A DNA stretch of 64,000 nt from Xanthomonas sp. DAR 35659. GTDB lineage: Bacteria > Pseudomonadota > Gammaproteobacteria > Xanthomonadales > Xanthomonadaceae. A model generated the notes under the pieces. That model made no database searches, was not told the DNA's origin, and saw nothing but the letters and a program-made list of their open reading frames with translations. Both the position numbers and the translations under genes were made by a program. This document shows, one piece after another, positions 9,263 to 19,131 of this stretch. Where the stretch lies: positions 5,351,251 through 5,415,250 of the forward strand of contig NZ_CP162488.1 in the NCBI RefSeq assembly GCF_041242975.1, in the 5' to 3' direction. Each line of letters opens with the position of its first letter. Position 1 is the stretch's first letter.

Positions 9263-11460
9263 TTCGGATTCCCCGGTGCGTACGGAAACGCCAGCGACTG
9301 GTAATAGGCCAGCGGATGCGGCGGCGCCGCGATGCCCGGCGGCAGCGCGCGGCCGGACACGTGTTGCCAGTAGGCGATGCTGGCATCGCGCCACCACTGC
9401 GCCTCGCGCTGCTGGATCGCCAGGAAGTCGGCGACCTGGCGGTAGCGCGGCGCATCCACGTACGGCGCCAGCCCGGCCCAGGTCGCGCGCATCCGCGCCA
9501 CCTCGGCCACGCCGCGGTCGTAGCGGCCGAGCAGTTCGTCCCACAGCGGCCGGCCCGAGGCCATGCGGTGCTCCCACGGCACATGGTGGAACCACAGCAG
9601 GTAGTCCTCCGGCACCGTGCGCACATCGCCGAAGCGGCGCGCCAGCGGCGGCGCGTACTGCGCCACCGCGTTGCTGCCGGTCGCGCTGCGGTCGAAGCCG
9701 ATGCCGGTGCGGTCGGCGCGGTGGTAGTAGACCGGATCCCAATCCGGGCGCTCGCTGCCCTCATCCCATGGCGCCGGGCCGTAGTGGTGGCCGCGGCCCA
9801 TCAGGTGATGCAGGCCGAGCGGGGTCATGTAGTCGACCGCCGCCTGGTGCGAGGCCATCATCATGCCGACCACTGGCGCGACCAGGGCCGGATCGTTGCC
9901 GAAGGTCATCCGCACCCAGTCCTCGGCGATGGCCTGCGCATCGCCCTGCGGATCCCAGGCCAGCCGCCCGAACGCGTACCAGTTGGCCTGGTCGAAGATC
10001 GAGCCGCACCAGTTGCGGTCCGCGCCGATGTTGGCGACCCCGGCGATGCCGCTGAGCGCATGGCCATCCACGGCGCCCTCCACCACCCGCGCCACCGTCG
10101 CCTGCTTGCCGCGGTACGTGTTCGATTGCAGGGTCTCCTGGTACAGCGTGCCCAGGTAGACCAGATGCGTGGCGAAGCCGAGGTACTCCTTGGTGATCTG
10201 GAATTCCAGCATCAGCGGGGTCTTCGGCATCGCCCCGAACAAGGGATGGAACGGCTCGCGCGGCTGGAAGTCGATGGCGCCGTTCTTGACCTGCACCACC
10301 ACGTTGTCGCGGAATGTCCCGTCCAGCGGCACGAACTCGCTGTACGCCTGCTTGGCGCGGTCGTCCGGCTGCGTGTGCGAATAGACGAAGGCGCGCCACA
10401 TCACCACGCCGCCGTGCGGCGCCAGCGCCTCGGCAAGCATGTTGGCGCCGTCGGCGTGGCTGCGGCCGTAGTCCTGCGGGCCCGGCTGGCCTTCGGAATT
10501 GGCCTTGACCAGGAAGCCGCCGAAATCGGGAATGCGCGCGTAGATCGCATCGGCCTTGTCGCGCCACCAGCGGCGCACCGCCGGGTCCAGCGGATCGGCG
10601 GTCGGCAGCCCGCCGAGTTCGATCGGCGCGCTGAAGCGCGCGCTCAGGTACACGCGGATGCCGTACGGCCGCAGCGCGTCGGCCAGCGCCGCGGCCTTGT
10701 CCAGATAGTCCGGGGTCAGGCTCCAGGCCTTGGCGTTGACGTTGTTCAACACCGCGCCGTTGAGGCCGATGGAGGCATTGGCGCGCGCGTAGTCGGTGTA
10801 GCGCGGGTCCACGTAGCCGGGCAGCTTCTGCCAGTCCCACAGCGAGGCGCCGGCATAGCCGCGTTCGACCACGCCATCCAGGTTGTCCCAGTGGTCGAGC
10901 ACGCGCAGCTTCACCCGCGGCACCTCGCGCAGCGCCAACCCGGCAGGCGCCTGCCCGGTCTGCAGCAAGCGCAGCAAGTGGAATGCCGCGTACAGCACGC
11001 CGCGCTCGCCGCCGCCGACCAACACGGTGGCCGGACGGCCGTCGATGCGCACGCTGCGGATCAGGTAGCCCTCCTCGCCCAGGCCGCGCGTGTCCAGGCG
11101 CAGCCGCGCGATCGCCGGCGTGGCCGGGGTGCCGAGCACGATCGCGCCGGCGCGGTCCGCCGTGGGCGCGAGCGGCGGCGCGGCGCCGAGCAGGCCGCCC
11201 AGGCCACGGCGCAGCTCCTCGCGCGCGGCGCGCTGCATCGGCGTGTCGGCGGCGGCCACCAGTTGCGTCGCCGCGTCGCGCCACGGCGCCGCCTGCGCCG
11301 GCGCCATTGGTTGGTAGCGCAACCATAGGTCGTAGCCGTCCTCGGCCTGCGCCGCCACGGCCGGCAGCAGCAGGGCCAGCCACAGGCAGGCGCTCCCCAG
11401 CCAGCCGCCACGCAGCGGACGCCGGCGTCGTGGCGCGCGCGACACGGCATGGGCGCTCAT
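9259..11460 (-). CDS. aguA: GH67 alpha-glucuronidase
   Basis: Periplasmic glycoside hydrolase family 67, 733 residues, a normal length. It cleaves (4-O-methyl-)glucuronic acid from the non-reducing end of aldouronic xylo-oligosaccharides. A signal peptide with a long basic n-region (RAPRRRRPLR) and a hydrophobic core ends near AQAEDGYDLW. Recognisable GH67 blocks are LDHWDNLDG, RGYAGASLW, GFLVKANSEGQPGPQDYGR and MLEFQITKEYLG. It is the first gene of the minus-strand xylan operon and is divergent from the LacI regulator across a 182-bp intergenic region that probably holds the operon promoter. I found no copy there of the palindrome seen upstream of xylA. Confidence 0.93.
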   Translation of the reverse strand: MSAHAVSRAPRRRRPLRGGWLGSACLWLALLLPAVAAQAEDGYDLWLRYQPMAPAQAAPWRDAATQLVAAADTPMQRAAREELRRGLGGLLGAAPPLAPTADRAGAIVLGTPATPAIARLRLDTRGLGEEGYLIRSVRIDGRPATVLVGGGERGVLYAAFHLLRLLQTGQAPAGLALREVPRVKLRVLDHWDNLDGVVERGYAGASLWDWQKLPGYVDPRYTDYARANASIGLNGAVLNNVNAKAWSLTPDYLDKAAALADALRPYGIRVYLSARFSAPIELGGLPTADPLDPAVRRWWRDKADAIYARIPDFGGFLVKANSEGQPGPQDYGRSHADGANMLAEALAPHGGVVMWRAFVYSHTQPDDRAKQAYSEFVPLDGTFRDNVVVQVKNGAIDFQPREPFHPLFGAMPKTPLMLEFQITKEYLGFATHLVYLGTLYQETLQSNTYRGKQATVARVVEGAVDGHALSGIAGVANIGADRNWCGSIFDQANWYAFGRLAWDPQGDAQAIAEDWVRMTFGNDPALVAPVVGMMMASHQAAVDYMTPLGLHHLMGRGHHYGPAPWDEGSERPDWDPVYYHRADRTGIGFDRSATGSNAVAQYAPPLARRFGDVRTVPEDYLLWFHHVPWEHRMASGRPLWDELLGRYDRGVAEVARMRATWAGLAPYVDAPRYRQVADFLAIQQREAQWWRDASIAYWQHVSGRALPPGIAAPPHPLAYYQSLAFPYAPGNPK

Positions 11461-11642
11461 GCGCGCGGCCTCGGCGCTGCGGCCGGCGCGCGGCGATGGT
11501 CGCCGCCCACCCGGCTTCCCGGTACCATGCAGGCGTCACTCGTGTCGGGATCCGCACCGTGCCGCGGCACCGTCGCGCACGCGGCTTGCGCAGAACCTCC
11601 CCGGTCGACACCCACGCCCGCACGCCAGCGAAGAGGTCCATC

Positions 11643-12716
11643 TTGGAGAAGGTCAGGAAATCGGTGCGCCGCAAGAGCCTTGCCGTGACCATCGACGAGG
11701 TGGCCGCGCTGGCCAAGGTCTCGCCGATGACCGTGTCGCGGGTGATCAACGGCCAGGGCAACGTGCGCGACACCACCCGCGAGCAGGTCATGCGCGCGGT
11801 CGAGACGCTCGGCTACACGCCGAACCTGGCGGCCAGCGCGCTGGCCGCCGCGCAGAACACGCGGGTCGCGCTGATCTACAGCAATCCCAGCGGCGCCTAT
11901 CTCGGCGAATTGCTGGTCGGCGTGCTGCGCGCCGCCTCGCGCACCTCGATCCAGGTGGTGGTGGATTACTGGGACGACCTCGGCGCCGAGGCCGAACGCA
12001 AGGCCGCGCGCAAGCTGGCCAAGAGCGTGGCCGGGGTGATCCTGCCGCCGCCGCTGTGCGAATCGGAGGCCGCGATCCACGAACTGGTGCGCGCCAAGGT
12101 GCCGGTGGTGGCGATCGCCTCGGACCGTTTCAGCGAACAGGTGGCCTGCGTGCGCGTGGACGAGTTCAATGCCAGCAAGGACATCACCGCCTACCTGATC
12201 GCGCAGGGCCACACCCGCATCGGCTACATCGCCGGGCGCTCCAACCTGTCGGCCAGCGCGCGCCGCTTCGAAGGCTTCCAGGCGGCCCTGGCCGAGGCCG
12301 GGCTGCGCCTGGACCGGCACCTGCTGCAGCCGGGCGACTACACCTATCGTTCCGGCCTGGAGGCCGCCGAAAAGCTGCTGTCGCGGCGGCAACCGCCCAG
12401 CGCCATCATCGCCAGCAACGACGACATGGCCGCCGCGGCGATCTCGGTCGCGCACCGGCGCGGCCTGGACGTGCCGCGTGACCTGTCGGTGGTCGGCTTC
12501 GACGACACTTCCGCCGCCACCGCGGTGTGGCCGGAACTGACCACCGTGCGCCAGCCGATCGCGGCGATGGCCGACGCGGCGATCGACATCCTGCTGCGCA
12601 GCATCCGCAACAAGGAACGTACGGCTCGGGCGAAGATCGATCATGTGCTCGCTCATCAACTGGTCAAGCGCGATTCGGTCGCCGCGCCGGCCACCGCGCG
12701 CCGCCAGCGGCGCTGA
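11643..12716 (+). CDS. xylR: LacI-family transcriptional regulator (probable xylan/xylose repressor)
   Basis: LacI/GalR repressor of 357 residues if translation begins at TTG 11643. The N-terminal helix-turn-helix is clear ([19 protein letters not shown]), followed by the hinge ([13 protein letters not shown]) and the periplasmic-binding-protein-like effector domain ending with [25 protein letters not shown] 11643 has AGAGG six bases upstream; GTG 11664, with AGG upstream, is an alternative seven codons shorter. It sits between the divergent xylan operon and xylA. A LacI-type XylR is known to repress the xylan genes of Xanthomonas campestris, and gene order and neighbours suggest the same here. 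Effector identity is not shown by the sequence. Confidence 0.85.
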   Translation: MEKVRKSVRRKSLAVTIDEVAALAKVSPMTVSRVINGQGNVRDTTREQVMRAVETLGYTPNLAASALAAAQNTRVALIYSNPSGAYLGELLVGVLRAASRTSIQVVVDYWDDLGAEAERKAARKLAKSVAGVILPPPLCESEAAIHELVRAKVPVVAIASDRFSEQVACVRVDEFNASKDITAYLIAQGHTRIGYIAGRSNLSASARRFEGFQAALAEAGLRLDRHLLQPGDYTYRSGLEAAEKLLSRRQPPSAIIASNDDMAAAAISVAHRRGLDVPRDLSVVGFDDTSAATAVWPELTTVRQPIAAMADAAIDILLRSIRNKERTARAKIDHVLAHQLVKRDSVAAPATARRQRR

Positions 12717-12742
12717 CGCGGCGGCGGCCGGCGGACGCGGCC

Positions 12743-14083
12743 TCAGCGGATCAGGTACTGGTTGATCAGGTTCTCGTAGGCTTCCTGGCGGCCGCTGCGT
12801 TGCTGGGGTTCGCCGTTGCCCGCCGCGTACTTGGCCAGGTCGGCCAGCGTGCTGGTGCCGTTGGCGAAGGCCGCGCCGGCGCCGCTGTCGAAGCTGGCGT
12901 AGCGCTCGGCGCGCCACTGCTCCAGCGGCGAGGCCGTCAGCAGCGCATGGGCCACTTCCAGGCCGCGCGCGAACGCGTCCATGCCGCCGATGTGCGCCAG
13001 GAACAGGTCCTGCGGATCGGACGACTCGCGCCGCACCTTGGCGTCGAAGTTCAGCCCGCCCGGCGCCAGCCCGCCCTGCCGCAGCACCACCAGCATCGCG
13101 CCCACCGTGTCGTACAGGTCGGTCGGGAACTGGTCGGTGTCCCAGCCGTTCTGCGGGTTGCCGCGGTTGGCGTCGATGCTGCCCAGCAGCCCGGCATCGC
13201 TGGCCACCTGCAGGTCGTGCTCGAAGCTGTGCCCGGACAGCGTGGCGTGGTTGGCCTCGATGTTGAGCTTGAAGTCCTGGTCCAGGCCATGCTGGCGCAG
13301 GAAGCCGATCACCGTGGCGCTGTCGAAGTCGTACTGGTGCTTCATCGGCTCCATCGGCTTGGGCTCGATCAGGAAGTTGCCCTTGAAGCCGATGCTGCGG
13401 CCGTAGTCGCGGGCGATGGTCAGAAAGCGCGCCATGTGGTCCTGCTCGCGCTTCATCTGCGTGTTGTGCAGGCTCGCATAACCTTCCCGACCGCCCCAGA
13501 ACACGTAGTTCTCACCGCCCAGCGCCACCGTCGCGTCCAGCGCGGCCTTGACCTGCACCGCGGCGCGCGCGACCACGTCGAAGTCCGGGTTGGTCGAGGC
13601 GCCGTTCATGTAGCGCGGATGCGAGAACAGGTTGGCCGTGCCCCACAGCAGCTTGATGCCGGTGTCGGCCTGGCGCTGCTTGGCGATGCCGACCATGTGC
13701 TGCAGGTTCTTCTCGTACTGGCCGACGTCGTCGGCGTCCGGCGCCAGGTCGATATCGTGGAAGCAGTAGTACGGCACGCCGAGCTTGGTGAAGAACTCGA
13801 ACGCCGCGTCGGCCTTGGCCTCGGCGCGGCCCAGCGCGTCGCTGCCGGCATCCCACGGATAGGCGCGCGTGCCCGGGCCGAACGGATCGGCGCCGTTGCC
13901 GCAGAAGCTGTGCCAGTACGCCACCGCGAAGCGCAGGTGCTCGGCCATGGTCTTGTCGCCGATGCGCTTGTTCGCGTCGTAGACCTTGAACGCCAGCGGG
14001 TTGTCCGAGGCCTTGCCTTCGAACGGAATGCGGCCGATGCCCGGGAAGTATTCCTTGGCGCCGATGTAGACGGAGTTGCTCAT
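12743..14083 (-). CDS. xylA: Xylose isomerase
   Basis: Cytoplasmic aldose isomerase of 446 residues, converting D-xylose to D-xylulose with two divalent metals in a TIM barrel. Diagnostic blocks are YWHSFCG, the catalytic-histidine motif [32 protein letters not shown] and [12 protein letters not shown]. This is the longer class II type found in Proteobacteria. It converges with the LacI gene (26 bp between stops). The 528-bp upstream region contains a perfect palindrome that may be the LacI-type operator. It takes the xylose released by the GH3 and GH43 enzymes into the pentose phosphate route; no xylulokinase gene lies in this window. Confidence 0.97.
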   Translation of the reverse strand: MSNSVYIGAKEYFPGIGRIPFEGKASDNPLAFKVYDANKRIGDKTMAEHLRFAVAYWHSFCGNGADPFGPGTRAYPWDAGSDALGRAEAKADAAFEFFTKLGVPYYCFHDIDLAPDADDVGQYEKNLQHMVGIAKQRQADTGIKLLWGTANLFSHPRYMNGASTNPDFDVVARAAVQVKAALDATVALGGENYVFWGGREGYASLHNTQMKREQDHMARFLTIARDYGRSIGFKGNFLIEPKPMEPMKHQYDFDSATVIGFLRQHGLDQDFKLNIEANHATLSGHSFEHDLQVASDAGLLGSIDANRGNPQNGWDTDQFPTDLYDTVGAMLVVLRQGGLAPGGLNFDAKVRRESSDPQDLFLAHIGGMDAFARGLEVAHALLTASPLEQWRAERYASFDSGAGAAFANGTSTLADLAKYAAGNGEPQQRSGRQEAYENLINQYLIR

Positions 14084-14611
14084 GGGAGATGGAGTCCTGT
14101 GGAGTGGGAGGAACGCGGCGTGCGGCGCCGCCAGCCGGCCGGCATGGCGATGGCGGCCGGCGTGGCGGCCGCTGCGAACGCGAGTGGGACGAAAGCGGGC
14201 GGAGAAGGCGCGGCGCCGCTATCGATGGCGTCTCCGTGGCGCATGGCGTTGGCTTGCGCGATGCGCTGCGGCGCATCGCACGCGCCGCTACCGGATGGCG
14301 CCGGGCCGACGATGCCGCCACGGAACCGTGATGCGTGCAACGCTATGGTAGCGCTACCAGCAGCGGCGCTAAAAAAAGCTTCACTGCGGAAGGAAGCCAT
14401 CGGGGCCATCGGATGCGGTTTGCCGGGCGGGGACGGACCGACTTTACCCAGCAAACCGGCGAAACGCTTGCTGCGTTGCGCCATCCGGCGCGCGCCGCGT
14501 CGCGTGCGGTCGCCGCGCTGCCGGTCATGGCCGCGCAGCGCGCGCCTTGCCGTCGCGCCGACCCGATGGCGGCGGCGCGGCGCCACGGCACGCCGATTAC
14601 AATGCGCGCCG
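14084..14611. other. xylA-ttcA intergenic region
   Basis: A 528-bp non-coding gap between the divergent xylA and ttcA genes. Apart from the palindrome listed separately I see no gene, RNA or repeat. The leader of xylA would be about 250 nt if the palindrome marks its promoter. Confidence 0.6.
14346..14359. promoter_or_regulatory. Candidate LacI/XylR operator upstream of xylA
   Basis: TGGTAGCGCTACCA is a perfect 14-bp palindrome with a central CG step, the usual form of LacI-family operators. It lies 263 bp upstream of the xylA start and close to a motif I recall for the Xanthomonas XylR box. An A-run follows at 14371. No second copy was found in the aguA-lacI gap. Confidence 0.65.
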
Positions 14612-15478
14612 ATGCCCTCCGCGCCCCTGCCCCTGCCGCACCCCCTGGCCGATCCGGCGCCGCGCAACGCGTCCGCGTTGGGCAAGCGGCTGTGCCGGCA
14701 GGTCGGCCAGGCGATCGCCGACTTCGGCATGATCGCCGCCGGCGACAAGGTGATGGTGTGCCTGTCCGGCGGCAAGGACAGCTACACCTTGCTGGATATC
14801 CTGTTGCAGCTGCAGCGCAAGGCGCCGGTGCCGTTCGAGCTGGTCGCGGTCAACCTGGATCAGAAGCAACCCGGCTTTCCCGCGCAGGTGCTGCCCGACT
14901 ACCTGCGCAAGCTCGGCGTGGCCTGGCATGTGATCGAGCAGGACACCTACTCGGTGGTCACCCGCGTGGTGCCCGAGGGCAAGACCCTGTGTTCGCTGTG
15001 CTCGCGGCTGCGGCGCGGCGCGCTGTACCGCTATGCGGCCGAGCACGGCATTACCAAGATCGCGCTGGGCCATCATCGCGACGACATCGTCGCCACCTTC
15101 TTCATGAACCTGTTCTTCCACGCCAGGCTGGCGGCGATGGCGCCGAAGCTGCGCAGCGACGACGGCCGCCACGTGGTGATCCGGCCACTGGCCTACGTGC
15201 GCGAGGCCGACATCGCCGACTACGCGCAGGCGCGCGGCTTCCCGCTGATCCCGTGCACGCTGTGCGGCAGCCAGGAGACCCTGCAGCGGCGCCAGGTCGG
15301 ACAGATGCTGCAGCAGTGGGACCGCGACCATCCCGGCCGCGTCGAGCAGATCGCGCGCGCCATCGGCAACGTGCACCCCGCGCAGCTGGCCGACCCGGCG
15401 CTGTTCGATTTCCGCGCGCTCGATGGCGCAGACGCCGCGCCGCCCATGGCCTGGCCGGGCGACGACGAGCGCGCCTGA
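14612..15478 (+). CDS. ttcA: tRNA 2-thiocytidine biosynthesis protein TtcA
   Basis: Adenylating sulfurtransferase of 288 residues that makes 2-thiocytidine at position 32 of certain tRNAs. The PP-loop SGGKDS lies near residues 51-56, and the two CxxC motifs (CSLC and CTLC), which help bind the iron-sulfur cluster, are present. Conserved ALGHHRDD and [10 protein letters not shown] blocks match the family. The start ATG 14612 gives the proline-rich N-terminus seen in relatives; the open frame continues far upstream but overlaps xylA antisense. The gene stands alone, ahead of rdgC. Confidence 0.95.
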   Translation: MPSAPLPLPHPLADPAPRNASALGKRLCRQVGQAIADFGMIAAGDKVMVCLSGGKDSYTLLDILLQLQRKAPVPFELVAVNLDQKQPGFPAQVLPDYLRKLGVAWHVIEQDTYSVVTRVVPEGKTLCSLCSRLRRGALYRYAAEHGITKIALGHHRDDIVATFFMNLFFHARLAAMAPKLRSDDGRHVVIRPLAYVREADIADYAQARGFPLIPCTLCGSQETLQRRQVGQMLQQWDRDHPGRVEQIARAIGNVHPAQLADPALFDFRALDGADAAPPMAWPGDDERA

Positions 15479-15611
15479 GCCGGACGCCGGCGGCCGGCCC
15501 GCGCCGCTGAACCGCACGTTGCGGTATCCAGGCGGGCGCGATGCGACAATGCCCGCCGCCCCTCCGGCGCCTCGCGCCGGGCCGTTCCCGTTTCCTTCTG
15601 CTGGATGCTCG

Positions 15612-16520
15612 ATGTTCTTTCGCAACCTGACCCTGTTCCGCTTCCCCACCACCCTCGACTTCGCCGAAATCGACAAGCTCCTGCCGGAGGTCCAACTCAA
15701 GCCGGTCGGCCCGCTGGAAATGAGCTCGCGCGGCTTCATCTCCCCGTTCGGCCGCGACGAGCATGAAGTGCTGTCGCACCGCATCGCCGACTTCCTGTGG
15801 CTGACCGTCGGCGGCGAGGACAAGATCCTGCCCGGCTCGGTGGTCAACGACCTGCTCGAGCGCAAGGTCGCCGAGATCGAGGAGAAGGAAGGCCGCCGGC
15901 CCGGCGGCAAGGCGCGCAAGCGGCTCAAGGACGACCTGATCCACGAGCTGTTGCCGCGCGCCTTCGTCAAGACCTCGCGCACCGACGCGATGCTCGACCT
16001 GCAGCATGGCTACGTCGCGGTGGACACCTCCAGCCGCAAGACCGGCGAGAACGTGATGTCCGAGATCCGCGGCGTGCTGGGCAGCTTCCCGGCGCTGCCG
16101 CTGAACGCGGAAGTGGCGCCGCGCTCGATCCTGACCGGCTGGATCGCCGGCGAACCCCTGCCCGAAGGCCTGAGCCTGGGCGAGGAATGCGAGATGAAGG
16201 ATCCGATCGAAGGCGGCGCGGTGGTCAAGTGCCAGCACCAGGAACTGCGCTGCGACGAGATCGACAAGCACCTGGAAGCCGGCAAGCAGGTCACCAAGCT
16301 GGCGCTGATCCTGGACGACCACGTGTCCTTCGTGCTCGGCGACGACCTGGTGATCCGCAAGCTGAAGTTCCTCGACGGCGCCCTGGACCAGTTGGAGAAC
16401 GCCGACCAGGACGGCGTGCGCGCCGAACTGGACGCGCGCTTCGCGCTGATGAGCGCCGAGGTGCGGCGCCTGTTCCTGCTGCTGGAAGAGGCGTTGAAGT
16501 TGAGCAAGGCGGATAGTTGA
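15612..16520 (+). CDS. rdgC: Recombination-associated protein RdgC
   Basis: Nucleoid-associated DNA-binding protein of 302 residues, the normal length. In other bacteria RdgC forms a ring dimer on double-stranded DNA and limits RecA activity. The N-terminus MFFRNLTLFR, and the blocks SRGFISPFG, LPRAF.KTSRTDAM and LTGWIAGEPLPEG are characteristic. The ATG at 15612 fits this conserved start exactly. It is separated from ttcA by 133 bp and followed by a cluster of REP palindromes. Confidence 0.96.
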   Translation: MFFRNLTLFRFPTTLDFAEIDKLLPEVQLKPVGPLEMSSRGFISPFGRDEHEVLSHRIADFLWLTVGGEDKILPGSVVNDLLERKVAEIEEKEGRRPGGKARKRLKDDLIHELLPRAFVKTSRTDAMLDLQHGYVAVDTSSRKTGENVMSEIRGVLGSFPALPLNAEVAPRSILTGWIAGEPLPEGLSLGEECEMKDPIEGGAVVKCQHQELRCDEIDKHLEAGKQVTKLALILDDHVSFVLGDDLVIRKLKFLDGALDQLENADQDGVRAELDARFALMSAEVRRLFLLLEEALKLSKADS

Positions 16521-16536
16521 GCCTTTGCCGCGGTCT

Positions 16537-16671
16537 GTCGCGGCTGAAGCCGCTCCTACGGAACGCAGCGGCGCGCCGGATGGGTGCACTGTAGGAGGGG
16601 CTTTAGCCCCGACAGAAGGCCGGAAGGGCCGTCTTTCTGGCTTCGCTCGTCGCGGCTGAAGCCGCTCCTAC
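16537..16671. repeat. Cluster of three REP palindromes
   Basis: Three copies of the GTAG-headed REP lie at 16537-16559 (minus), 16591-16613 (plus, a divergent copy with GGGGCTTTAGCCCC stem) and 16649-16671 (minus). The first two form an inverted pair, the usual BIME arrangement. They fill most of the gap between rdgC and the metallopeptidase gene and could act as a transcription or mRNA 3'-end element. Confidence 0.85.
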
Positions 16672-16804
16672 AGGGGCGCGGCGCGTGCGGTCCGATCCAC
16701 ATCGCGTCGTCCGGCGGCGACTGCGACCGGAACCGGCTGAAGCGTGCAGCGCACACTGTGCGCACTGTCACCGTGCACGCGCGCATCGGCGGTATGCTGT
16801 GCGC

Positions 16805-17584
16805 ATGCCCGATTTCCTCCGTCGCCTGATCGCGCCGCCCGCCGCGGCGGTCGAACGCGACCTCGTCCGCCTGCGGTTGGACGAGCGCGAGATCGAGGTG
16901 TTGCGCGTGCGCGACCCGCGCGCACGGCGGATCAAGCTCAGCGTGGACGAGCGCGGCGCGCGCCTGACCCTGCCGCTGCGCGCCAGCCTGGTGGCCGGCG
17001 AACGGTTCCTGCTCGAACACCGGCACTGGCTCGGCGAGCAGTTGGCGCGCTACCAGGAAGACGACAGCGCCCCGGATCTGCAGCGCGGCGTGCCCGGCTG
17101 GCTGCCGCTGCGCGGCGAGCGCCTGCCGCTGCGCTGGAGCGAAGGCCGCTATGCGCAACTGCAGGTCGATGCCGACGGTGCGCAGCTGCAACTGCCGGCG
17201 CGCGCCGGCGATGCGGCGATCGCGCGCGCCGTGCGCGAGTTCTACGAAGCGCAGGCACGCGCCGATGTCGGCCGCTGGCTGCCCAGGTACCTGCCGTCGC
17301 TGCCGCGCGCGCCGGCACGGATCCGCCTCAAGGTCATGTCCTCGCAGTGGGGCTCGTTGGCGCCCGACGGCGCGATGGCGCTGGACCTGGCGCTGGTGCT
17401 GGGCCGGCCGTCGGCGTTCGAGTACGTGCTGGTCCACGAACTGTGCCATCTCATCCAGGCCAACCACTCGCCCGCGTTCTGGCACGAAGTGGAGACGCGG
17501 TTCCCCGCCTGGCGCGCCGAGCGCGATTACTTCCACGCGCACGGACGGCGCCTGAAGGCGCAGATGCGGCACTTGCTGCGCTAG
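16805..17584 (+). CDS. YgjP-type (SprT-like) zinc metallopeptidase
   Basis: Predicted cytoplasmic metallopeptidase of 259 residues, of the M48-like YgjP/DUF45 family. The zinc-binding motif HELCH is at residues 211-215, followed by NHSPAFW, where a third ligand histidine (221) is expected. The block KVMSSQWGSLAPDG before it matches the family pattern. No signal peptide or membrane segment is seen. Family members occur next to restriction or housekeeping genes, and their substrate is mostly unknown. ATG 16805 was chosen because the upstream in-frame extension runs into the REP cluster. Confidence 0.85.
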   Translation: MPDFLRRLIAPPAAAVERDLVRLRLDEREIEVLRVRDPRARRIKLSVDERGARLTLPLRASLVAGERFLLEHRHWLGEQLARYQEDDSAPDLQRGVPGWLPLRGERLPLRWSEGRYAQLQVDADGAQLQLPARAGDAAIARAVREFYEAQARADVGRWLPRYLPSLPRAPARIRLKVMSSQWGSLAPDGAMALDLALVLGRPSAFEYVLVHELCHLIQANHSPAFWHEVETRFPAWRAERDYFHAHGRRLKAQMRHLLR

Positions 17585-18288
17585 GCGCGCGAATCCGCCC
17601 TGGGCAGGGCTGGCGGCGTACATCAGTCGATGGAAGGCTCGCCCTGGGCGCCTGCTGGCGCGGCGATGCGGTGGACGACGACGGCGCTGGGTTTCGCCTC
17701 AGCGCTGCGGAAGAAGAACTCCATGCGCAGCGCCCGGCAGGCCCCCTCTCCCCGCCCGCCTCACACCTGGCGCGACCTCCGGCGCCAGCGAACCGATACC
17801 ATCCGAGCCGCCTTACGCCGGCATGTCAGGACGCCGGGATCGGGCCGCGAACGCAAGACGTATCGCGTCTATGCCTGTTGTCGGCAGGCGTGGCGGCAAC
17901 TTTAGCGAAATTCTGTCTACACACAAGCGTCACATGGCATGTGCAGGGGCCGCGTTCAGCCAGCACCGGCGCCGACCGGTCTAACGGACGTGCGCGACCC
18001 CGGACAGCCCGGCCGAGCGAGTCTGGGCGGTCGGCGCCGGCACGCGTCGGCGACGCCTGGTCTGGCGGTGCGCGTGGGTGCGCTGCCGCAGCCCGGGCGC
18101 CGCGCCGATCGCGCGTGCGACGAGCTGCACGCGCGGTTGGGCGGCATGCCGGAAGTTCGCGGAGACCGGGCCGGGCACAGCGACCCGCCGCTCGCCGAGG
18201 AGCGCGACGCCTCCGCGATGGCGGCGTCGCGGCCATGGGCGGCCGCCGCAGCGTCCGACGCGAAAGCGCGCCCCAGCGCGGCTGGCCT
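17585..18288. other. 700-bp gap with no recognisable gene
   Basis: Between the metallopeptidase gene and the convergent hydrolase gene. Open frames on both strands (for example 17630-17905 plus and 17826-18236 minus) encode arginine- and proline-rich sequence without family motifs and look like chance frames in GC-rich DNA. A lower-GC patch at about 17860-17945 may be a remnant of something lost. Confidence 0.55.
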
Positions 18289-19131
18289 TCAGAAGAAGTC
18301 GCGCAACAGCGCCGCCAACGCGGCCGGCTGCTCCATGTGCAGGTGGTGGGTGCCCGGCAACGTGTGCACGCGGCCGTTGCGCAGCCGCGCCGCGCGTTCG
18401 CTGCGCAGGGGCTCGGGGAAATACGGCTGCGCCGGATCGGCGTAGATCACCCGCGTCGGGCACTCGATGCCGGCCAGCAGCGCCTGGATCTGCGCCTCGC
18501 TCGGCCGCATCGCGGTGGGCAGGGTCAGGCGCCGATCGCTGCGCCAGACGTAGCCGCCCTCCACCGCCTCGACCCCGCGCTCGACCAGCAGCCGCGCCGC
18601 CGCCTCGCTGAGCTGGTTGGACAGCATCCGCGCGCGCACCGGCGCGGCCAGGTCCGGAAACACGCGCAGCGGCGTGGTCCCGCCACGGCGGGTCGCCGCG
18701 ACACTGTCGCGCAGGCGCTCCAGCGTGCCCTCCACGGACTCGGACAGGCCGCCCAGCATCTCGATCGCGACCAGCTTCTCCACCCGCTGCGGCGCCGCCG
18801 CGGCCAGGATGCTGGCGATCGCCGCGCCCATCGAATGGCCGATCACCGCGAAGCGCTCCCAGCCCAGCGCGTCGGCCGCGTCCAGCAGCGGGTGCAGCGC
18901 CCCGGTCAGCAGGTACTCGGCCCCGGCCGGCAGGGGATCGCTGTGGCCGTGGCCGGGCAGGTCCAGCAACACCAGGTCCAGCCGCGGCAACTGCGCGCTC
19001 AGCGGCACGAAGCTGGCGGCGTTGTCCAGCCAGCCGTGCACGGCCAGCACCTTCGGGCCCTGCGGATCGCCGCCACGCAGCCCGGCCAGCCTGCCCACCC
19101 GCGACGGGCAGGCGAACGCGCGCAGCGTCAT
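18289..19131 (-). CDS. Alpha/beta hydrolase
   Basis: Alpha/beta-hydrolase-fold enzyme of 280 residues. The oxyanion block [13 protein letters not shown], the nucleophile elbow GHSMGA (serine near residue 95) and the catalytic histidine in [10 protein letters not shown] are visible; an aspartate in IYADPAQP probably completes the triad. There is no signal peptide. The start overlaps the hemH stop by 4 bp, so the two are co-translated, a common pairing in xanthomonads. The substrate is unknown; similar proteins are annotated as esterases or serine hydrolases of MEST/SERHL type. Confidence 0.85.
   Translation of the reverse strand: MTLRAFACPSRVGRLAGLRGGDPQGPKVLAVHGWLDNAASFVPLSAQLPRLDLVLLDLPGHGHSDPLPAGAEYLLTGALHPLLDAADALGWERFAVIGHSMGAAIASILAAAAPQRVEKLVAIEMLGGLSESVEGTLERLRDSVAATRRGGTTPLRVFPDLAAPVRARMLSNQLSEAAARLLVERGVEAVEGGYVWRSDRRLTLPTAMRPSEAQIQALLAGIECPTRVIYADPAQPYFPEPLRSERAARLRNGRVHTLPGTHHLHMEQPAALAALLRDFF

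Noticed and set aside
17630..17905. 91-codon frame in the metallopeptidase-hydrolase gap
   Set aside because: Low-complexity arginine- and proline-rich product, no family motif, no clear ribosome-binding site; listed as an empty gap.
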